NCBI RefSeq assembly: GCF_013407855.1
Contig: NZ_JACBZH010000001.1
Location: forward strand, 1,612,001-1,676,000
DNA: 64,000 nt
Direction of reading: 5' to 3'
Source of the DNA: Actinopolymorpha rutila
GTDB taxonomy: Bacteria > Actinomycetota > Actinomycetes > Propionibacteriales > Actinopolymorphaceae
Positions within the stretch are counted from its first letter, which is position 1; each line of letters begins with the position of its first letter. The notes below the pieces were generated by a model. The model saw only the letters and a program-made list of their open reading frames with translations. It was not told where the DNA came from and did not search any database. This document shows positions 47,144 through 56,887 of this stretch, piece after piece. The position numbers and the translations under genes were made by a program.

Positions 47144-47938
47144 TCAGAAGAACCGGACGTCGGTGATCGCGCCGGTCGCGAGCAGGTAGACGTAGAAGTC
47201 CGCCACCGCGACCGAGACCAGCGAGGCCCAGGCGAAGCGTGCGTGGTGGCCGTTCAGCTTCGACACGAACGTCCAGAAGCGATATCGCACCGGGTGCTTG
47301 GAGAAGTTGCGCAGCCGGCCGCCGGTGATGTGCCGGCACGAGTGGCACGACAGCGTGTAAAGCCAGATCAGCACCACGTTGACCAAAAGGATCAGGGTGC
47401 CGAGGCCCATGTGGCCCCACTCGTGCTGCGGGTTGCGGAACGCGATCACCGCGTCGTAGGTGAGGATCAGGGCGATCAGGAACGCCGCGTAGAAGAACCA
47501 GCGGTGGACGTTCTGCAGGATCAGCGGGAACCGCCGCTCACCGGTGTACTTCTTGTGCGGCTCGGGCACCGCGCACGCCGCCGGCGACAGCCAGAAGGCG
47601 CGGTAGTAGGCCTTCCGGTAGTAGTAGCAGGTGAGCCGGAAGCCCAGCGGGAAGATCAGGATGACCAGGGCGGGGGAGAACCACGCCGGCAGGAAACCGA
47701 TCGGCTGCCCGAAGTCGCTGGCCCCGGACACGCAGTGGGTGCTCAGGCAGGGGGAGTAGAACGGCGAGAGGTACGGCGAGGCGTAGTAGTTGGCGCCGGC
47801 GAACGCGCGCCAGGTGGAGTACACGACGAACGCCGTGAACACCACGAAGGTCACCGCCGGAGAGATCCACCAGCGGTCCTGGCGCAGCGTGCCCTTGTCG
47901 ATGTCCGCGCGTTCGGGACCCAACACTCCCGTTGCCAT
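47144..47938 (-). CDS. sdhC: Succinate dehydrogenase membrane anchor (Sdh1 type, fused C/D)
   Basis: 264-residue anchor with about five transmembrane helices, longer than a single SdhC or SdhD, as in actinobacterial Sdh1. Distinctive metal-ligand-like motifs: SPCLSTHCVSG between helices 1 and 2 (about 62-72) and TLSCHSCRHITGG (about 196-208). The mycobacterial Sdh1 anchor is reported, as I recall, to carry a Rieske-type [2Fe-2S] cluster instead of haem; these Cys/His motifs are candidates for its ligands. GGGCGAG precedes ATG 47938. First gene of sdhC-sdhA-sdhB. Confidence 0.9.
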   Translation of the reverse strand: MATGVLGPERADIDKGTLRQDRWWISPAVTFVVFTAFVVYSTWRAFAGANYYASPYLSPFYSPCLSTHCVSGASDFGQPIGFLPAWFSPALVILIFPLGFRLTCYYYRKAYYRAFWLSPAACAVPEPHKKYTGERRFPLILQNVHRWFFYAAFLIALILTYDAVIAFRNPQHEWGHMGLGTLILLVNVVLIWLYTLSCHSCRHITGGRLRNFSKHPVRYRFWTFVSKLNGHHARFAWASLVSVAVADFYVYLLATGAITDVRFF

Positions 47939-48390
47939 CTCGCCCAATCCTCTCGCGTGCCGGTCCGGCCGCCGGCGAAGCGTCCCGAGCGTTGTCCCCG
48001 GGTGTGAACGCCGACGGTGCGGGTGGGGAGAGTCTGCCGCACGCGTGGCCACCGTGATCGCCCAGGTCGTCACCCCGGGTCAGGGGGATCGGCAGGAGGC
48101 GATGTGACCGACGCCACCCGTGCGTCAGCTTCGTCTGGCATGTTGCACCCTTCCGGCAGCACATAGTGGGCGGCCGGGCCAGGTCGGAATGTGTGATCGG
48201 CCACACTCCGCCTCCGAGCGTCCTCCGCGCGCTGCGTACGCCCTCCGAACGCATGGCGAAAAGCGGCCAGGTCGGACGTCGCGCCGGTGTCTGACAGGTA
48301 GTGTCCGGTCACCTTCTGCCACCGAGTCGGACCCGGGTGTGCCCGGGGTTCCCCGGCGGTGGCCCGGATGTGAGCCGCGGAGCTGCCGCC
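47939..48390. other. Divergent intergenic region sdhC / GxGYxYP gene
   Basis: 452 bp with no convincing ORF on either strand. It must hold the sdh promoter and that of the GxGYxYP gene. The only clear motif is the GTGTG-N6-CACAC site at 48191-48206. Confidence 0.45.
48191..48206. promoter_or_regulatory. Candidate Crp/GlxR-type site
   Basis: GTGTG-ATCGGC-CACAC, 5-bp perfect arms, fits the actinobacterial cAMP-receptor pattern (GTG-N6-GNCAC). It lies 253 bp upstream of sdhC and 185 bp upstream of the divergent gene; both positions are far for direct promoter contact. Confidence 0.35.
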
Positions 48391-50481
48391 ATGACGAGGA
48401 CGTCACCCTCCCGAACCCAGCCCTCCCGACGTGCGTTCCTGGCCGGCGGGCTCGCCGCCGGGGCCGCGGGCACGTTCCTCGCCGTACCCACCCCGGCATA
48501 CGCCGCGGAGGCCGACGGGATCTCCTGGCCGGCGCGGCGGGAGCTGCCGGTGTTCACCCGGCCGAGCCACCTGGACGCGCTGATGATGGCCGGCGACACC
48601 GCCGACGACGTGAAGCTGCTGGTCACCACCCTGCAGGGGCTGGTCAACCGCGAGCTGCCCCGGATCTACGTCGTCGTGGGCAAGCCCAGCGAGGGCGCGG
48701 ACACCTGGCTGAAGGACACCCACGTCCCGTACACGACCTATACCGACCCCTGGCAGGTCCTCGACCGGCACCTGCACCGGGCGAAGGGGATCGTCGTCTA
48801 CGACCCGAACGTGGTGGAGACCGTCAACGTCGCCACCACGATCGGCGCGCTGCGCGGCGGGGTGATCGCCAGTCCCGAGCTGGCCGGCAAGCTCTCCGCC
48901 GCGCCGTACGACCTGCCCGTGCTGGACGACCTGCGCGGCCGGTTCGACTCCGACCTGGCGGCGACCACCTGGGCGTTCGAGCACCTGTGGCCGCGGACCA
49001 GCCACCGGGTGCTGTTCGGCATCAACCCGGGCCAGAGCGTCCCGATCCCGCCGGACAACTGGAAGGACTTCCAGGAGCTGGCCCGCGAGGACCGGCCGAT
49101 CCGCGACTCCTCCAACCGCGCGGTGCACGACCTGGACCTGTCGGCGTTCCTCGGCGGGGACGCCGTCTACCTGCGCTTCCAGGACTCCCAGCCGGTGGAC
49201 GGGTGGGGACCCGCGGTGCACCAGGTCACCGCGCGGGCCGACGGCACGGTCGTCGCCGACCTCACCGCGGGCACCGACCCCGAGCGAGCGGCGCTGTTCG
49301 ACAAGGGCGGGTCGACCCTCAAGCCGCAGTCGGACACCAACGACGCGCACCGGTTCGCCGACGGGACCAACTACTTCGTCTACCGGCTGGCCGTCCCGGC
49401 CGGCACCACCAAGCTGGTCGTCTCGGTCGACATGTGGAACCAGTACCTTGTCTCCGCCTCGAAGACCGCGCCGTCCGTCTCCTCCGACGACCGCCGCCCG
49501 GCCTCCCAGCAGATCCGCGACTACGCGGCGGCCACCCAGGCGATGCCGTTCTGGCTGGCGTCCAACGACAGCCCCGAGGAGACCGCCCTGATGGAGCGGA
49601 TCTTCGCCGCGGTCGACATGGGTACGCCGTACCTCGGCTGGTTCACCGACGAGTTCAACGGCGTGCGGCTCGCATCCCGGCACGGCGTCTACGTGCTGGC
49701 CGCGGACTTCCTGGAGAACGCCTCGGTGTTCGGCGGGGTGCGCGCACCGATCCGGCCGCAGCGGGCGCCGGCCGCACCGAAGCTCGCGAAGAAGGTCTAC
49801 CTGACGTTCACCTTCAGCGAAGGCGACAACCTCCAGTACGACCAGCACCGGATGCGGCAGCTGTGGGACCACCCCGACCGTGGCAAGGTGCCGCTGAACT
49901 GGTCGGTCAGCCCGCTCCTCGCCGACGTGGCCCCCGTCATGATGAGCCACTACCTGGGCACGGCCACCGCCGCGGACACCCTGGTCGCCGGGCCGAGCGG
50001 TCCGGGCTACTTCTTCCCGTCGCTGTGGCCAGAAGCCGAGCTGCCGAAGTTCCTCGCCGCCACCCGGTCCTACCTCGACCGGCCCGGACTGGACGTGATG
50101 TACGCGCTGGACGACCGGCCGGCACTGACCGGCGCCTCCGCCGCGGCGTACAACGACAACCTCGACCTGCGCGGTGTCTTCTACAACATGTGGTTCGTAC
50201 GCAGCGACACCACCGTGATGGACGGCGACCTGCCGGTGTCGACCCAGCTCGCGATCGGCGACCGGGCGGTGATGCGGGACCGGATCCTGGCCAACGCGGA
50301 GGACTTCGACGGCAGCGCGCCGGTGTTCGTCGCGGTGGGCGTACCGGCGTGGGACCTCACCCCCGGCGACATCGCCTGGGTGGTCGAGCAGGTGCGAGCG
50401 AAGCTGGGCGACAAGGTCGCGGCCGTCCGCGGCGACCACTACTTCACGCTGCTTCGTGCGGCGAAGGGCCTGGACGCCTGA
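48391..50481 (+). CDS. GxGYxYP-type secreted protein (putative glycoside-hydrolase-like)
   Basis: 696-residue exported protein. Tat signal PSRRAFLAGG (Arg13-Arg14), cleavage probably after PAYA (residue 38). An N-terminal domain (about 45-200: LVTTLQGLVNRELPRIYVVVG, AKGIVVYDPN) is followed by the C-terminal GxGYxYP-like domain (about 420-690) with YLTFTFSEGDNLQYDQHRMRQLWD and NWSVSPLLADVAPVMMSHYL. Proteins of this family occur in polysaccharide-use loci, but the activity is not established. ATG 48391 with GGAG about 10 nt upstream. It stands alone, ending in a strong hairpin. Confidence 0.8.
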   Translation: MTRTSPSRTQPSRRAFLAGGLAAGAAGTFLAVPTPAYAAEADGISWPARRELPVFTRPSHLDALMMAGDTADDVKLLVTTLQGLVNRELPRIYVVVGKPSEGADTWLKDTHVPYTTYTDPWQVLDRHLHRAKGIVVYDPNVVETVNVATTIGALRGGVIASPELAGKLSAAPYDLPVLDDLRGRFDSDLAATTWAFEHLWPRTSHRVLFGINPGQSVPIPPDNWKDFQELAREDRPIRDSSNRAVHDLDLSAFLGGDAVYLRFQDSQPVDGWGPAVHQVTARADGTVVADLTAGTDPERAALFDKGGSTLKPQSDTNDAHRFADGTNYFVYRLAVPAGTTKLVVSVDMWNQYLVSASKTAPSVSSDDRRPASQQIRDYAAATQAMPFWLASNDSPEETALMERIFAAVDMGTPYLGWFTDEFNGVRLASRHGVYVLAADFLENASVFGGVRAPIRPQRAPAAPKLAKKVYLTFTFSEGDNLQYDQHRMRQLWDHPDRGKVPLNWSVSPLLADVAPVMMSHYLGTATAADTLVAGPSGPGYFFPSLWPEAELPKFLAATRSYLDRPGLDVMYALDDRPALTGASAAAYNDNLDLRGVFYNMWFVRSDTTVMDGDLPVSTQLAIGDRAVMRDRILANAEDFDGSAPVFVAVGVPAWDLTPGDIAWVVEQVRAKLGDKVAAVRGDHYFTLLRAAKGLDA

Positions 50482-50495
50482 GCGACGGGCCGACG

Positions 50496-50536
50496 GGCTC
50501 ACTGGCCGGCGGGACGGGCCCGCCGGCCGGTGAGCC
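50496..50536. terminator. Bidirectional terminator hairpin
   Basis: 18-nt arms, GGCTCACTGGCCGGCGGG and CCCGCCGGCCGGTGAGCC, pair fully apart from one T-G, with a 5-nt loop (ACGGG). They fill the gap between the converging GxGYxYP and prolyl oligopeptidase genes. Confidence 0.65.
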
Positions 50537-50547
50537 ACGCGGCCGGC

Positions 50548-52710
50548 TCAGCCGAGCGCCTCGCGCAGGAAGTCCAGCTCCAGCAGCAGGAGGTTCTCCG
50601 CGACGACCTCCTGCGGCGTCATGTGGGTGACGCCGGTCAGTGGCAGCACCGTGTGCCGGCGGCCGGCCGCGAGCAGCGCCGACGACAGCCGCAGCGTGTG
50701 CGCGGCCACGACGTTGTCGTCAGCCAGCCCGTGGATGAGCAGCAGCGGACGCTCCAGCCCGGCGGCGGAGACGAGCAGGCTGTTGCGGGCATAGACGTCG
50801 GGCTGCTCGTCGGGGTGGCCGAGGTAGCGCTCGGTGTAGCAGGTGTCGTACAGCCGCCAGTCGGTGACCGGCGCGCCCGCGACCGCGGCGTGGAAGACGT
50901 CCGGCCGGGCGATCACCGCGAGCGCGGACAGATAACCGCCGTACGACCAGCCCCGCATCGCCACCCGGCCCGGGTCCACGTCGTCGGGGTAGCGCCGGGC
51001 GATCTCCTCGACCACCTCCACCTGGTCGTCGAGGGTGCTCACGAAGTCGTTCAGCACCTCGCGTTCCCAGGCCGGCCCGCGGTTGGGTGTGCCGCGCCCG
51101 TCCGCGACGACGACACAGAACCCCTGGTCGGCGAGCCACTGGCTGGCGAGGAACGCAGCCCGAGCCGAGCGGACCCGCAACGCGTGCGGTCCGCCGTACG
51201 GGTCCAGCAGCAGCGGCAGCCGGCGCGAGCCCGGCGTGTGGTCGCGGGGGAAGAGGATGGCGGTCCGCAGCTCGCGGGGGCCCAGTCGGAGCAGTGTGGC
51301 GCCGGGGGTGAACGGCGGCCGCTCCTGCCGGGACTCGATCCGTCCCGCCTCGGCGCCGCCGCGCAGCACCCGGACGAGCGACCCGTCGTGGTCCAGCGAC
51401 TGCGACACCAGCAGCACCGTGCCGCCGGACGCCCGGCCGAGGTGCACGCCCGGCTCGCGGGTCAGCGGCGTGACCGTGCCGTCCGGCCCGACCCGCACCA
51501 CGTGCTGCTCGGTGGGTTCGGTGGTGGCCGAGACCAGGACCCCGTCGGTGTCGACGTCGAGCACCCCGCCCACCTGCAGGCCGGGCGGCGTCACCGGCTC
51601 GCCGTCGAACGCCAGCTGTCGGGTCTCGCCCGTGTCGACCGTGGTGAGCAGGCGCCCGTCGGGCAGCCAGCGCGGCGTACCGGAGACGATCTCGACCCAC
51701 GCCGGGTCGCTGTCCTCGCGGATGGCGGCGGTCGCGCCGGTGGCCAGGTCGACGGTCAGCACCTGCGCGGACTTCTGGTCCCGGCTGAGCACGCGCAGCA
51801 GAGGCGGGCCGTACGACGTCCAGCTCACGTCGACGAGGTAGGGGTGGGCGGCGGCGTCCCAGCGGATCTCGCGGCGCTCGCCGGCGAGGTCGACCAGCCA
51901 CAGCGAGACGTCGGCGTTGCCGGTGCCGGCCGCGGGGTACCGCACCGGGACCGGCGGCTGGTCCGGCTGGGCGGGGTTCGCGATGTGCCACTGCGGGACC
52001 GGCGCCTCGTCGTAGCGTTCGACCAGCAGCGACGTGCCGTCCGGTGCCCACCAGTAGCCGCGTACGCGGTCCATCTCCTCCGCTGCGACGAACTCCGCCA
52101 CTCCCCAGGAGACGGTGGTCTCACCCGGCTCGGGCCCCACCAGCACACGCTCGGCCGGTGTCCCGCCTGTCGACGCGTGGGTGTCGACCAGCCGCAGACC
52201 TGCGTTGGAGGCGTACGCGACGTAGCGGCCGGTCGGGTCCGGGCGCGGGTCGACGACCGGCGCGACCGACGGGAGCTCGCGGACCTCCCCGCCGTCGAGG
52301 TCGGCCAGCCACAGCCGGGACGACAGCGCGAACGCGGCGTACCTGGCGTCGCGGTCGCAGGCGTACCCCACGATGCCCGCGGCGCCCTCCCGGGAACGCT
52401 CGCGGCGGGCGCGCTCGGCGGGCGAGAGGTCCTCCTGGCCGTCGGTGAGCAGGGCCGCGGGGTCGGCGACCCGGTGTTCGGCGCCGGAGGCGACGTCGTA
52501 CGTCCACAGCTCGATGCCCCGGTCGGTGCCCGAGGGTGCGCGCAGGAACACGATCCGGCTGCCGTCCGGAGCGATCGTGAACGTACGCGGCGCGCCCAGG
52601 CTGAAGCGGAGGGTCCGGGCGTTCAGCCGGGGATAGGTCGGGGCGGAGGTGGCGCCCGCGGACTCGGCGGGGCGCGGCTGCGGTGTGGTCACGAAGGTCG
52701 ATCCTGGCAT
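50548..52710 (-). CDS. Prolyl oligopeptidase / dipeptidyl peptidase IV-like serine peptidase (S9)
   Basis: 720-residue peptidase. An N-terminal eight-bladed beta-propeller (DPP IV-type, about 30-470) with [14 protein letters not shown], the Glu-containing loop that binds substrate N-termini in DPP IV. The C-terminal alpha/beta-hydrolase has Ser in [13 protein letters not shown] (about 585), Asp in HGLADDNVV (about 663) and His in GVTHMTPQ (about 695). No signal peptide, so cytoplasmic. Start ATG 52710 follows GAGGT; GTG 52692 is an alternative. Divergent from mshB. Confidence 0.93.
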   Translation of the reverse strand: MPGSTFVTTPQPRPAESAGATSAPTYPRLNARTLRFSLGAPRTFTIAPDGSRIVFLRAPSGTDRGIELWTYDVASGAEHRVADPAALLTDGQEDLSPAERARRERSREGAAGIVGYACDRDARYAAFALSSRLWLADLDGGEVRELPSVAPVVDPRPDPTGRYVAYASNAGLRLVDTHASTGGTPAERVLVGPEPGETTVSWGVAEFVAAEEMDRVRGYWWAPDGTSLLVERYDEAPVPQWHIANPAQPDQPPVPVRYPAAGTGNADVSLWLVDLAGERREIRWDAAAHPYLVDVSWTSYGPPLLRVLSRDQKSAQVLTVDLATGATAAIREDSDPAWVEIVSGTPRWLPDGRLLTTVDTGETRQLAFDGEPVTPPGLQVGGVLDVDTDGVLVSATTEPTEQHVVRVGPDGTVTPLTREPGVHLGRASGGTVLLVSQSLDHDGSLVRVLRGGAEAGRIESRQERPPFTPGATLLRLGPRELRTAILFPRDHTPGSRRLPLLLDPYGGPHALRVRSARAAFLASQWLADQGFCVVVADGRGTPNRGPAWEREVLNDFVSTLDDQVEVVEEIARRYPDDVDPGRVAMRGWSYGGYLSALAVIARPDVFHAAVAGAPVTDWRLYDTCYTERYLGHPDEQPDVYARNSLLVSAAGLERPLLLIHGLADDNVVAAHTLRLSSALLAAGRRHTVLPLTGVTHMTPQEVVAENLLLLELDFLREALG

Positions 52711-52756
52711 GCCCGGACCTCGCGGCGCTGGGGGAGCCGGTCCGTATTGTTGCCCC

Positions 52757-53644
52757 ATGGCAGACCGCAGAATCCTGCTCGTGCACGCGCATCCGGACGA
52801 CGAGACCATCGGCAACGGCGTGACGATGGCGAAGTACGTCGCCGAGGGTGCTCAGGTCACCCTCGTCACCTGCACCAGGGGCGAGGAGGGGGAAGTACTC
52901 GTCCCCGAGCTCGCTCACCTGGCCGCCGACCGCGACGACACCCTCGGTGACCACCGGGAGAAGGAGATGGCCGCGGCCCTGGCCGAACTCGGCGTCACCG
53001 ACCACCGCTGGCTCGGCGGCGTCGGCCGCTACCGCGACTCCGGCATGATCGGAACCTCCGCCAACGAGCGGCCAGAGTGCTTCTGGCGGGCCGACCTGTG
53101 CGAGGCCGCCGACCATCTGGTGGCGGTGATCCGCGAGGTTCGTCCGCAGGTCCTGGTCACCTACGACGAGTTCGGCGGGTACGGCCACCCCGACCACATC
53201 CAGGCCCATCGGGTGGCGACCTACGCGCACTTCCTGGCCGGGGCGCCGTCGTACCGTCGCGACCTCGGCGAGGCGTGGAGCATCCCGAAGGTCTACTGGG
53301 GAGCGATGCCGGAGTCGATGATGCGCGAGGGGCTGCGCCGGCTGCGCGACATGGGGGAGACGGCGTTCGAGGGCACGGACCCCGACGGTGAGCTGCCGCG
53401 GTCGTTCGTCCCCGACGAGCAGATCTCGGCCCGCATCGACGGCAACCACCACGTCGAGCGCAAGCTCGCCGCGATGCGGGCACACGCCACCCAGATCGCG
53501 GTCGACGGGCCGTTCTTCGCGCTGTCCAACAACCTCGGCAACCAGGTCTGGGGCACCGAGTGCTACCGCCTGGTGCACGGCCGCCCGGGCCCGTCCGACC
53601 CGGCCACCGGTCAGGAGAACGACCTGTTCGCCGGGGTGGCCTGA
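52757..53644 (+). CDS. mshB: GlcNAc-Ins deacetylase MshB (mycothiol biosynthesis)
   Basis: 295-residue zinc deacetylase, second step of mycothiol synthesis: removes acetate from GlcNAc-inositol. Zinc motif [15 protein letters not shown] (AHPDDE, about 8-20) and the third ligand in [12 protein letters not shown] (about 140); [11 protein letters not shown] follows. TATTGT ends 6 nt before ATG 52757, so it is probably leaderless. A mycothiol-conjugate amidase (Mca) is the main alternative, but length and sequence fit MshB better. The nearby fdxA-dapC pair matches common actinobacterial synteny. Confidence 0.92.
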   Translation: MADRRILLVHAHPDDETIGNGVTMAKYVAEGAQVTLVTCTRGEEGEVLVPELAHLAADRDDTLGDHREKEMAAALAELGVTDHRWLGGVGRYRDSGMIGTSANERPECFWRADLCEAADHLVAVIREVRPQVLVTYDEFGGYGHPDHIQAHRVATYAHFLAGAPSYRRDLGEAWSIPKVYWGAMPESMMREGLRRLRDMGETAFEGTDPDGELPRSFVPDEQISARIDGNHHVERKLAAMRAHATQIAVDGPFFALSNNLGNQVWGTECYRLVHGRPGPSDPATGQENDLFAGVA

Positions 53645-53665
53645 TCCATCCGGCCGGCGCGATGC

Positions 53666-53689
53666 GGGGAGCCACGAGTCAGGCTTCCC
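53666..53689 (+). terminator. Hairpin after mshB
   Basis: GGGGAGCC pairs with GGCTTCCC (one G-T) across an 8-nt loop, 22 nt after the mshB stop and followed by ACCTTGAG. Confidence 0.45.
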
Positions 53690-53717
53690 ACCTTGAGACA
53701 TGGCCTAGGCTCCCCGC

Positions 53718-54152
53718 GTGACAGCACTTTCGCGGGCGGCCGGACTCGTCGCCGCCGCGGTCCTCGGCCTGGTGGCCGGCACCTGTGGCGTCGTCGTCTC
53801 CCGGGCGAACCTCACCGTGCTCGGGGTCCGGCTGCCCTACGGCATCGTGCTCGCGCTCGTGGTGGCCGCGCTGCTGTTCGCCCAGTGCAGGCTCCTCTTC
53901 GGCAAGGGCGGCGGCGTGGCCGCCGCCCTGGGCTGGGCCGTGCCGGTCGTGGCGGCGCTGTGGCCCCGGCCGGAGGGCGACGTCGTGCTCGCCGGCGACT
54001 GGTACGGCCTCGGTTTCGTCGTCGCCGGGTTGTTCCTGGTGGGTTGGCAGGTCCTGCGCAGGGGTGACCGCCGCGCCCGGACCGGCCAGGGCGGGCCGCG
54101 CAGCACGGGGACTACCGGGGGTTCGACGAGAAGAGGGGACCGTGACAGCTGA
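53718..54152 (+). CDS. Small membrane protein, DUF6113-like
   Basis: 144 residues with four predicted transmembrane helices (LSRAAGLVAAAVLGLVAGTCGVVV, LPYGIVLALVVAALLFAQCRLLF, VAAALGWAVPVVAALW, WYGLGFVVAGLFLVGWQVL) and a basic Gly/Thr-rich tail. Like DUF6113, often found beside mshB in actinobacteria. TAGGCT ends 6 nt before GTG 53718, a leaderless-type start. Its end overlaps the flavin reductase gene by 11 nt. Function unknown. Confidence 0.75.
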   Translation: MTALSRAAGLVAAAVLGLVAGTCGVVVSRANLTVLGVRLPYGIVLALVVAALLFAQCRLLFGKGGGVAAALGWAVPVVAALWPRPEGDVVLAGDWYGLGFVVAGLFLVGWQVLRRGDRRARTGQGGPRSTGTTGGSTRRGDRDS

Positions 54153-54735
54153 CCATCAGTCCGTCCACCACGACCAGTCCGCCCACGACCAGCCTCACGA
54201 CCACCCCGACGACCATCCGCTCGCGCCCGTCGCCGAGGCCGACTACCGGGCCGCGATGGCCAGGTTCGCCAGTGGCGTCACGATCGTCACCACCTGTCTG
54301 GACGGGGTGGACCACGCGATGACCGCCAGCGCGTTCACCTCCGTCTCGCTGTCCCCGCCACTGGTTCTCGTCTGCGTGGAGAAGATCGCCAGGTTCCACT
54401 CGGCCGTGCTGTCCGCCGGCACCTGGGGCGTGTCCGTGCTGACCGACGACCACCACCACGTGGCCACCCGGCTGGCGCACCGCGGACGTCCGCTGCGGGG
54501 CCAGCTCGACGGCATCCCCGTGCACCGCGGGCTCACCGGAGCGGCCCTGCTGTCGGCCGCCGCGGCCCGGCTGGAGTGCCGTACCGTCGCCGTCCACGAC
54601 GGCGGTGACCACTCGATCGTGGTCGGTGAGGTCGTCGGCAGCGACACCCCGCCCGATCCCGCACCGGCGCTCGTCTACTACGCCGGTGGCTATCACGCCG
54701 TCAGCACCCGGACCGACCCAGATCTACAGGTCTGA
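54142..54735 (+). CDS. Flavin reductase-like FMN-binding protein
   Basis: 197-residue protein of the flavin reductase/DIM6-NTAB family, which gives reduced flavin to monooxygenases. Core motifs FASGVTIVTT (about 44), AMTASAFTSVSLSPPLVLVCV (about 60) and WGVSVLTDDHHHVATRLA. The N-terminus is unusually His/Asp-rich (about 8 His in residues 5-26), a possible metal-binding tail. GAGGGGACC precedes GTG 54142, which lies inside the preceding gene. No monooxygenase is adjacent. Confidence 0.87.
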   Translation: MTADHQSVHHDQSAHDQPHDHPDDHPLAPVAEADYRAAMARFASGVTIVTTCLDGVDHAMTASAFTSVSLSPPLVLVCVEKIARFHSAVLSAGTWGVSVLTDDHHHVATRLAHRGRPLRGQLDGIPVHRGLTGAALLSAAAARLECRTVAVHDGGDHSIVVGEVVGSDTPPDPAPALVYYAGGYHAVSTRTDPDLQV

Positions 54736-54984
54736 CTCCAGGTCTGGACCGACCGCGCGGAGCCGGACACCCGGACACACCGCCGCGAATCCCCTCGTTC
54801 CGCCCAGCTGTTACCCACCTCAATCGCCGCATCGCGGGCAACCCGTGCAAGGCACACGGACCGGAAACGCGCGGGGTCCGGTCCCGGCGGAGCGGGTCCA
54901 CAGCCTCTACCCTTGGCGGAATTGTCACCGAGGGGCCCGTCTGCCGCGGGCCTTGGCCACGCATCACAGCAACGCGGAGGAGCC

Positions 54985-56850
54985 GTGCGAGACCCGGGCC
55001 AACCCGGTCAGCCGACGCCTGAGCCGACCCCCGAGCCGAATCCTGAGCCGACGGAGTACCCGTCGGCTGAGTCCGATACGCAGGCCGCACCGAGCCGCGG
55101 GCGCGTGATCGTGCTGGCGGCGGTAGGCGTCCTGGCCGTGCTCCTGGGCGGCTACGCCATCCTCGCGGTCACCCTCGGCGGCAGTGTCCCGCGCGGCACC
55201 TCCGTGGGCGGTGTCGACGTCAGCGGGCTCAGCCGCGACCAGGCCGGTCAGCGCCTGCGCGACCGCCTGGTTCCGAGGGCGGACGAGTCCTTCCGGGTCA
55301 GCGTGCGAGGGAAGACGTACTCCCTCAAGCCGGCCGAGGCGGGGCTCGGCCTCGACGTGCCCGCGACCGTGGACGCCGTCTACGTACCCCGGAGCCTGAA
55401 CCCCGTCGAGGTCTCGAAGGCGCTCCGGGGTGGCGGTGAGGTCGCCCCCGTGCTCACCGTCGACCACACCAAGCTGTTCGCCGCGGTCGGCAGGCTCGCC
55501 AAGGAGGTCCGCAAGAACGGGAGCCCGGGCGGCATCACGTTCGCCGGCGGCACCGCGAAGGCTGCCGACCCGGTGGTGGGCTACCGGCTGGACATTGCCG
55601 CGGCGTCCGGCCGCATCGAGCAGGAGTTCCTGCGTACGAACGCACCGATCGAGCTGCCCGTGGCGGAGCAGAAGCCCAAGGTCGACCAGGCGGAGGTGCG
55701 GCGCGCCATGCGGGAGTTCGCCACCCCCGCGATGTCCGGTCCGGTGCGGGTGCGGGTCAACGGCAAGTCGTTCGAGGTGACGCCGGCCGAGGTCGGCGCC
55801 GCCCTGACGATGGTGCCCGACGGGGCCGGCCGGCTGACGCCCAGGCTCGACGCGGCTGCGTTCGAACGCGCGGTCGCCGACCGGCTGAAGATCGTGCAGA
55901 TCGAGCCGAAGGACGCCTCGGTACGCATGTTCGCCGGCCGGCCGGCCGTCGTGCCCTCCACCCAGGGCCAGACCGTTCCGCCGGCCAGCCTCGCGCGTGC
56001 CGTGCTGGCCGCGCTGCCCAAGTCCGGGGCGGAGCGGGTCGCGACCGTCCGGACCAAGCCGGCCGACGCGAAGTTCACCACCAAGGCGGCGCAGGACCTC
56101 GGGGTGAAGCAGGTCGTCGGCGAGTTCACGACCTACTACCCGCACGCCGCCTACCGCAACACCAACATCGGCCAGGCCGGTCGGCTGATCGACAACCGGC
56201 TGATCAAGCCCGGTGAGACCTTCAGCCTGAACGGCATCCTCGGTGAGCGCACCGAGGCCAACGGCTTCGCCAAGGGGTTCGTGATCGTGGGCGGCCGGCT
56301 GCGTGAGGAACTCGGCGGCGGTGTCTCGCAGGTGGCCACCACGACGTACAACGCCGCCTTCTTCGCCGGCATGGAGGACGTCGAACACCGCCCGCACGCC
56401 TTCTACATAGACCGCTACCCGGTCGGTCGCGAGGCCACCGTCTACTGGGGCTACCTCGACCTGAAGTGGCGCAACAACACCCCGTACGGCGTGCTGGTCC
56501 AGGCGGTCAACAAGCAGAGCTCGCCCGGCACGAAGGGCAGCATCACTGTCCGGCTGTGGAGTACGAAGTACTGGACGGTGAAGGGGCAGACCTCGGCCCG
56601 GCACAACTTCCGCGAGCCGAAGGTCATCTTCGACGAGAAGAAGGGCTGCGTGCCCCAGGACGGCGTGCGTGGGTTCGACGTCGACGTCGTCCGCAAGCTC
56701 TACCGCGGCAGCACGCTGGAGAAGACCGAGACGGACCACGTGCGGTACAGCCCCGAGGACCGGGTCACCTGTGGACCCGCGCCGACCCCGACTCCAACAC
56801 CGACGCCGAAACCGAAACCCAATTCGAAGCCGCCGGCCGCGGGCAACTGA
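54985..56850 (+). CDS. VanW-family cell-envelope protein (YoaR-like)
   Basis: 621 residues. A Pro/Glu-rich cytoplasmic N-terminus (PTPEPTPEPNPEP), one membrane helix (about 40-63), two repeated peptidoglycan-binding-4-like domains (about 95-200 and 235-370, each beginning with a GxxxxLKPAEAGLGLD- or FEVTPAEVGAAL-type motif), then VanW (about 395-530: GEFTTYYPHAAYRNTNIGQA, PGETFSLNGILGERT, GGGVSQVATTTYNAAFFAG), and a Thr/Pro/Lys tail. VanW domains occur in vancomycin-resistance and envelope loci; biochemical function not settled. GGAGGAGCC precedes GTG 54985. Confidence 0.9.
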   Translation: MRDPGQPGQPTPEPTPEPNPEPTEYPSAESDTQAAPSRGRVIVLAAVGVLAVLLGGYAILAVTLGGSVPRGTSVGGVDVSGLSRDQAGQRLRDRLVPRADESFRVSVRGKTYSLKPAEAGLGLDVPATVDAVYVPRSLNPVEVSKALRGGGEVAPVLTVDHTKLFAAVGRLAKEVRKNGSPGGITFAGGTAKAADPVVGYRLDIAAASGRIEQEFLRTNAPIELPVAEQKPKVDQAEVRRAMREFATPAMSGPVRVRVNGKSFEVTPAEVGAALTMVPDGAGRLTPRLDAAAFERAVADRLKIVQIEPKDASVRMFAGRPAVVPSTQGQTVPPASLARAVLAALPKSGAERVATVRTKPADAKFTTKAAQDLGVKQVVGEFTTYYPHAAYRNTNIGQAGRLIDNRLIKPGETFSLNGILGERTEANGFAKGFVIVGGRLREELGGGVSQVATTTYNAAFFAGMEDVEHRPHAFYIDRYPVGREATVYWGYLDLKWRNNTPYGVLVQAVNKQSSPGTKGSITVRLWSTKYWTVKGQTSARHNFREPKVIFDEKKGCVPQDGVRGFDVDVVRKLYRGSTLEKTETDHVRYSPEDRVTCGPAPTPTPTPTPKPKPNSKPPAAGN

Positions 56851-56887
56851 CCGGGCGGGCCGAACCGGCGGGGCTGCTCGCCCGCGG

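Noticed and set aside
48403..52950. Long frames opposite the GxGYxYP gene (minus) and the prolyl oligopeptidase (plus)
   Set aside because: Composition is the mirror of real genes, with no domains or start signals.
54715..54750. Short direct repeat CAGGTCTG at the end of the flavin reductase gene
   Set aside because: Two 8-bp copies only; compatible with chance.
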